This document shows, one piece after another, positions 7,088-9,802 of a DNA stretch of 9,802 nt. The translations under genes were made by a program, and so were the position numbers. The stretch lies in the NCBI GenBank assembly GCA_030613165.1, contig JAUWMN010000035.1, forward strand, positions 1-9,802, written 5' to 3'. Below the pieces are notes generated by a model. It did no database searches, had not been told where the DNA came from, and was given only the letters and a program-made list of their open reading frames with translations. Origin of the DNA: Desulfobacterales bacterium (GTDB lineage Bacteria; Desulfobacterota; Desulfobacteria; Desulfobacterales; C00003106). Within the stretch, counting starts at the first letter, position 1, and each line of letters starts with the position of its first letter.

Positions 7088-9802
7088 TACCTCCCGTATC
7101 TTTTTGCTCAATTCAATGGTTGTGAACGGTTTGTGAATGAAGCCGTTCACACCGGCGCCTAAAATTTCTTGAACAACGGTATCCTGGCTGAACCCGCTGG
7201 CCAAAATGGTTTTGACGTCCGGGTTTATCTTTTGGAGTTCCAGATAGGTCTCTTTTCCACCCATTTTCGGCATTATCATGTCGATAATTACAAGGTCGAT
7301 TTCATCACGGTGTTCTCTGTATGTTTTTAAGGCTTCTTCTCCATTGTCGGCTAATAGTATGGTATAGCCCAGACCTTCTAATACTTCTTGAAGCATGGTG
7401 CGTATAATTTCCTCATCATCCACGACCAATATGGTCTCCTGTCCCCTTGTTGTGCTTTCTGTTGGAGTTTTTGCTTCCTTTTCCTCCAATTCTTTCGTGA
7501 GCGGGGGGAAATATATATTGAAGATAGTGCCCTTGCCGGGTTCACTATAAACATTAATGTAGCCGCCGTGGTTTTTAACAATACCATAAACCATTGACAT
7601 CCCCAGCCCCGTCCCCTTATCTTTATCTTTTGTGGTAAAGAACGGTTCAAATATCCTGGAGAGGGTCTCTTTATCCATCCCCAGCCCTGTATCGGAAATA
7701 GTTATGTGTATATAATTTCCTATCTTAGCCCCTGGATGAGCAGCGCTGAAGGTTTCGTCCAAATGGATCAGCTCTGTTTCAATTCGCAGTTTCCCACCTT
7801 TGGGCATGGCATCTGCCGCATTGACGCATATATTCATAATGGTCTGCTCGATCTGTGTCGGATCACCTTCAACGCGGGGGATATCGCCCATTGAACAGCT
7901 TATCTCTATGTTTTTATTGGTGGTCCTTTCAAGGATACTCAGCACATTACGTATACTGTCATTGATGTTCACCGGCGCTATTTCATATTTTCCTTTTCTT
8001 GAGAAGGCCAGCAGTTGGTTAGTCAGGTTGGCAGCGCGTTCTCCGGCCTTTTCAATAAGTTCTACATACCTGTATATACGGTCCGCTGGTTTAAGGTGCG
8101 TTTTCATAATAGATAGATATCCGAGTATTCCGCCAAGGAGGTTGTTGAAATCGTGCGCGATGCCGCCTGCCATGGTGCCGATCGATTCCATCTTCTGCGC
8201 CTGGCGAATTTGCGCTTCAAGGTTCTGTCTCTCGGTGATATCCTTAAAATCTTCAACCATTCCTATTACTGTTCCATCCGGTCCTTTAAAAGGGGTGGCT
8301 ACTACAATACAGGGTATTTCCTTGCCGTCGGGACATATTTTTGTGCATTCGTGTTCTATTCTCTCTTCCCCGTCCAAGATCCTTTGCAGTGGACAATCCG
8401 GTGTATGGCACCGGACCCCTTTAAAGATGTCGTAGCATTTCTTGCCGATAATATCTTCTCTGGGAACTCCGACCATGGTGGCGAGGGTCTCATTTGTGCG
8501 CGTGATATTAAAATCTTTATCAACAACGCGCATCCCGTCCGCGGCGGTATGGAATATCTGATCCACTTCGGCCTTGGCCGAACGCAACGCCTCTTCCGCC
8601 CGCTTTCGTTCGGTTATGTCCACATTGACTTCAGCAAATACCGTCTCATTGTTTTCCCCTTTATAGGGGACCGTTATAACCTGCATATATTTTTTTTCTT
8701 TAGGTAGGTACTCTTCTGTAACGGTGGGAAGTCCGGTCTTAAGCGATTTGGTAACACCACATCCCGGGCAGGGTGTGTCTTTTCCCATGAAGTACTCGTA
8801 ACACTTGCGCCCTGTGGGGTCTCCATAGATTTTTTTCCATGAATCGTTGATATATTGGATATTGTATTCACTGTCGATGATGTCGAGACCGGTGCCGGTC
8901 TTGTTGAGAATCATTTCGAGGAGGCGTTGGGTTTGCTGCAACTCAGCAGTCCGATCCTTCACCTTCTTTTCTAAGGTTTGATAAGAATCCTGCAGTTTGT
9001 CGGACATCCTGTTAAATTCTCTGGCCAGCTGTTCGATTTCATCGCCGGTTTTTATATTCAGCCTATGGTCGAGGTTGCCGTTTCCTATGATTTCGGCGCC
9101 GTCATGCAGCAGGTGTATGGGGTTCACAATACGATTCGCCAACTTAATACTGACAAAAATAATAATGGCAGCAGCCATTGCCGTGGCAAGGATCAGCATT
9201 GTTACGAGGTGATAGAGGACGGAAAGCGCCTCGCTCTTGCCTTCGTGCACCAGAACGTACCATTGCTTTCCTCCAAAACTGTCCGGCCCTATCTGGCTGG
9301 TTATGGCAAGAGGGGCAGAGGCGCTGATGACTTTTTCCCCGCAGTGTTCGCACAAGCCGATGTACCATGAAGGATGGGGTTTAAGCATTTTTGCGGCTGA
9401 GTCGGGCGGAAGGTTGCCTGTGGCAAAGGCACAGACGGAGTTATCTTTTTTCCCTTCTATCAATATCTCCCCGTCGCTGTTTACTAAATGCGCGTGGCCG
9501 GTCTCTCCGATTTTTAGGTCCAAAATTGTTTTAAAGACCTCTTCCGCGTTCAATCCAATCTTGATTACACCGACGGCATGGCGGTTCGATTGATCCATAA
9601 CTGGTATAGAAATGTTGAGAGAATAGAGGTTGGCGCTTTCGTCAACATAGATACCATCGTCATATATTGCTCCCTGGCCTCCATTAAATGCTTTCTTCCA
9701 CCATTTTTCATCTCTCTGGTAATAGTCGGACGTTTTTCCCGTGGCGGCGATCAGCGCTCCGTGGTTGTCTGTTGCTATGATCTCCGCGTATTTTTTCGGA
9801 TC
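7076..9802 (-). CDS. Hybrid sensor histidine kinase: dCache, HAMP, 2x PAS, HisKA, HATPase, receiver (N-terminus beyond right edge)
   Basis: The frame is open from the right edge to the stop at 7078-7076, giving 908 visible residues (numbered from the first codon at 9802). Residues 1-190 look like a dCache_1 periplasmic sensor: IIATDNHGALIAATG, then YYQRDEKWWKKAFNGGQG and VGVIKIGLNAEEVF. The methionine at 9598 lies inside this domain, so it is not the real start; TM1 and the start are outside the window. TM2 (about 194-220) leads to HAMP (220-271), a coiled coil, PAS1 (about 294-398; C334, C345, C348) and PAS2 (about 413-523; C456, C465, C470). The phospho-histidine is H550 in GGIAHDFNNLL. The ATPase has N657/N661, DTGLG (704-708), EPFFTTK and GTGLG (730-734). 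The C-terminal receiver has D795/D796, phospho-acceptor D841, S869 and K891. All catalytic residues are present. No HPt domain is present and no response-regulator gene is in view. Sensor cysteines C124, C151 and C154 are predicted to be periplasmic. Confidence 0.93.
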   Translation of the reverse strand, partial: DPKKYAEIIATDNHGALIAATGKTSDYYQRDEKWWKKAFNGGQGAIYDDGIYVDESANLYSLNISIPVMDQSNRHAVGVIKIGLNAEEVFKTILDLKIGETGHAHLVNSDGEILIEGKKDNSVCAFATGNLPPDSAAKMLKPHPSWYIGLCEHCGEKVISASAPLAITSQIGPDSFGGKQWYVLVHEGKSEALSVLYHLVTMLILATAMAAAIIIFVSIKLANRIVNPIHLLHDGAEIIGNGNLDHRLNIKTGDEIEQLAREFNRMSDKLQDSYQTLEKKVKDRTAELQQTQRLLEMILNKTGTGLDIIDSEYNIQYINDSWKKIYGDPTGRKCYEYFMGKDTPCPGCGVTKSLKTGLPTVTEEYLPKEKKYMQVITVPYKGENNETVFAEVNVDITERKRAEEALRSAKAEVDQIFHTAADGMRVVDKDFNITRTNETLATMVGVPREDIIGKKCYDIFKGVRCHTPDCPLQRILDGEERIEHECTKICPDGKEIPCIVVATPFKGPDGTVIGMVEDFKDITERQNLEAQIRQAQKMESIGTMAGGIAHDFNNLLGGILGYLSIMKTHLKPADRIYRYVELIEKAGERAANLTNQLLAFSRKGKYEIAPVNINDSIRNVLSILERTTNKNIEISCSMGDIPRVEGDPTQIEQTIMNICVNAADAMPKGGKLRIETELIHLDETFSAAHPGAKIGNYIHITISDTGLGMDKETLSRIFEPFFTTKDKDKGTGLGMSMVYGIVKNHGGYINVYSEPGKGTIFNIYFPPLTKELEEKEAKTPTESTTRGQETILVVDDEEIIRTMLQEVLEGLGYTILLADNGEEALKTYREHRDEIDLVIIDMIMPKMGGKETYLELQKINPDVKTILASGFSQDTVVQEILGAGVNGFIHKPFTTIELSKKIREVLAL

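Noticed and set aside
7800..8707. Two long plus-strand open frames opposite the right-hand kinase
   Set aside because: They are antisense shadows of the well-supported PAS/HisKA coding region and show no recognisable domain.
8887..8900. GC-rich palindrome-like GACCGG TG CCGGTC
   Set aside because: It lies inside the conserved PAS coding sequence of the kinase with only a 2-nt loop; codon usage explains it adequately.
7076..9598. Right-hand kinase starting at the methionine at 9598
   Set aside because: The frame stays open for 68 more codons to the window edge and those codons encode clear Cache-domain sequence, so the methionine is internal.

Overview
The window looks like chromosomal DNA from an anaerobic or facultatively anaerobic Gram-negative bacterium, most plausibly a deltaproteobacterium (Desulfobacterota). 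This is an inference from three things: a tungsten/molybdenum aldehyde:ferredoxin oxidoreductase-type enzyme, large multi-PAS hybrid histidine kinases with Cache sensors of the kind common in that group, and a signal-peptide-bearing MscS-type channel. No rRNA, tRNA, phage, transposon or CRISPR sequence is visible. Coding density is high, and no gap between genes exceeds about 300 bases.

Layout from left to right. Positions 1-139 (minus) hold the first 46 codons of a PilZ-domain gene cut by the window edge. Positions 173-3370 (minus) encode a 1065-residue hybrid histidine kinase (Cache3/Cache2 sensor, HAMP, two PAS, HisKA, HATPase, receiver), lying 33 bp upstream of the PilZ gene and probably co-transcribed with it. 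A divergent, AT-rich intergenic region follows. Next comes a plus-strand gene (about 3533-5245) for an MscS-like membrane protein with a long periplasmic coiled-coil N-terminus. Its last codons run into a tandem array of 7-bp units; a second, unrelated 7-bp array follows. A plus-strand AOR-family oxidoreductase gene (about 5351-7087) comes next. Its 3' end overlaps by 12 bp the 3' end of a second minus-strand hybrid kinase (7076-9802), whose N-terminus lies beyond the right edge.

How the parts may work together: two membrane sensor kinases with closely similar transmitter and receiver modules but different periplasmic sensors flank an envelope channel and a cytoplasmic redox enzyme. All three of their PAS domains that carry a 'KCY..F' signature also carry a three-cysteine motif, which could make them redox- or metal-responsive. 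No DNA-binding response regulator is visible. The only candidate output near either kinase is the PilZ (cyclic-di-GMP receptor) protein. Functional coupling of the AOR and MscS genes to the kinases is inference from proximity only.

The most unusual structure is the pair of adjacent heptamer arrays at 5209-5331. They have different unit sequences but the same 7-bp period. One supplies the C-terminal tail and stop codon of the channel gene; the other lies immediately before the oxidoreductase gene.
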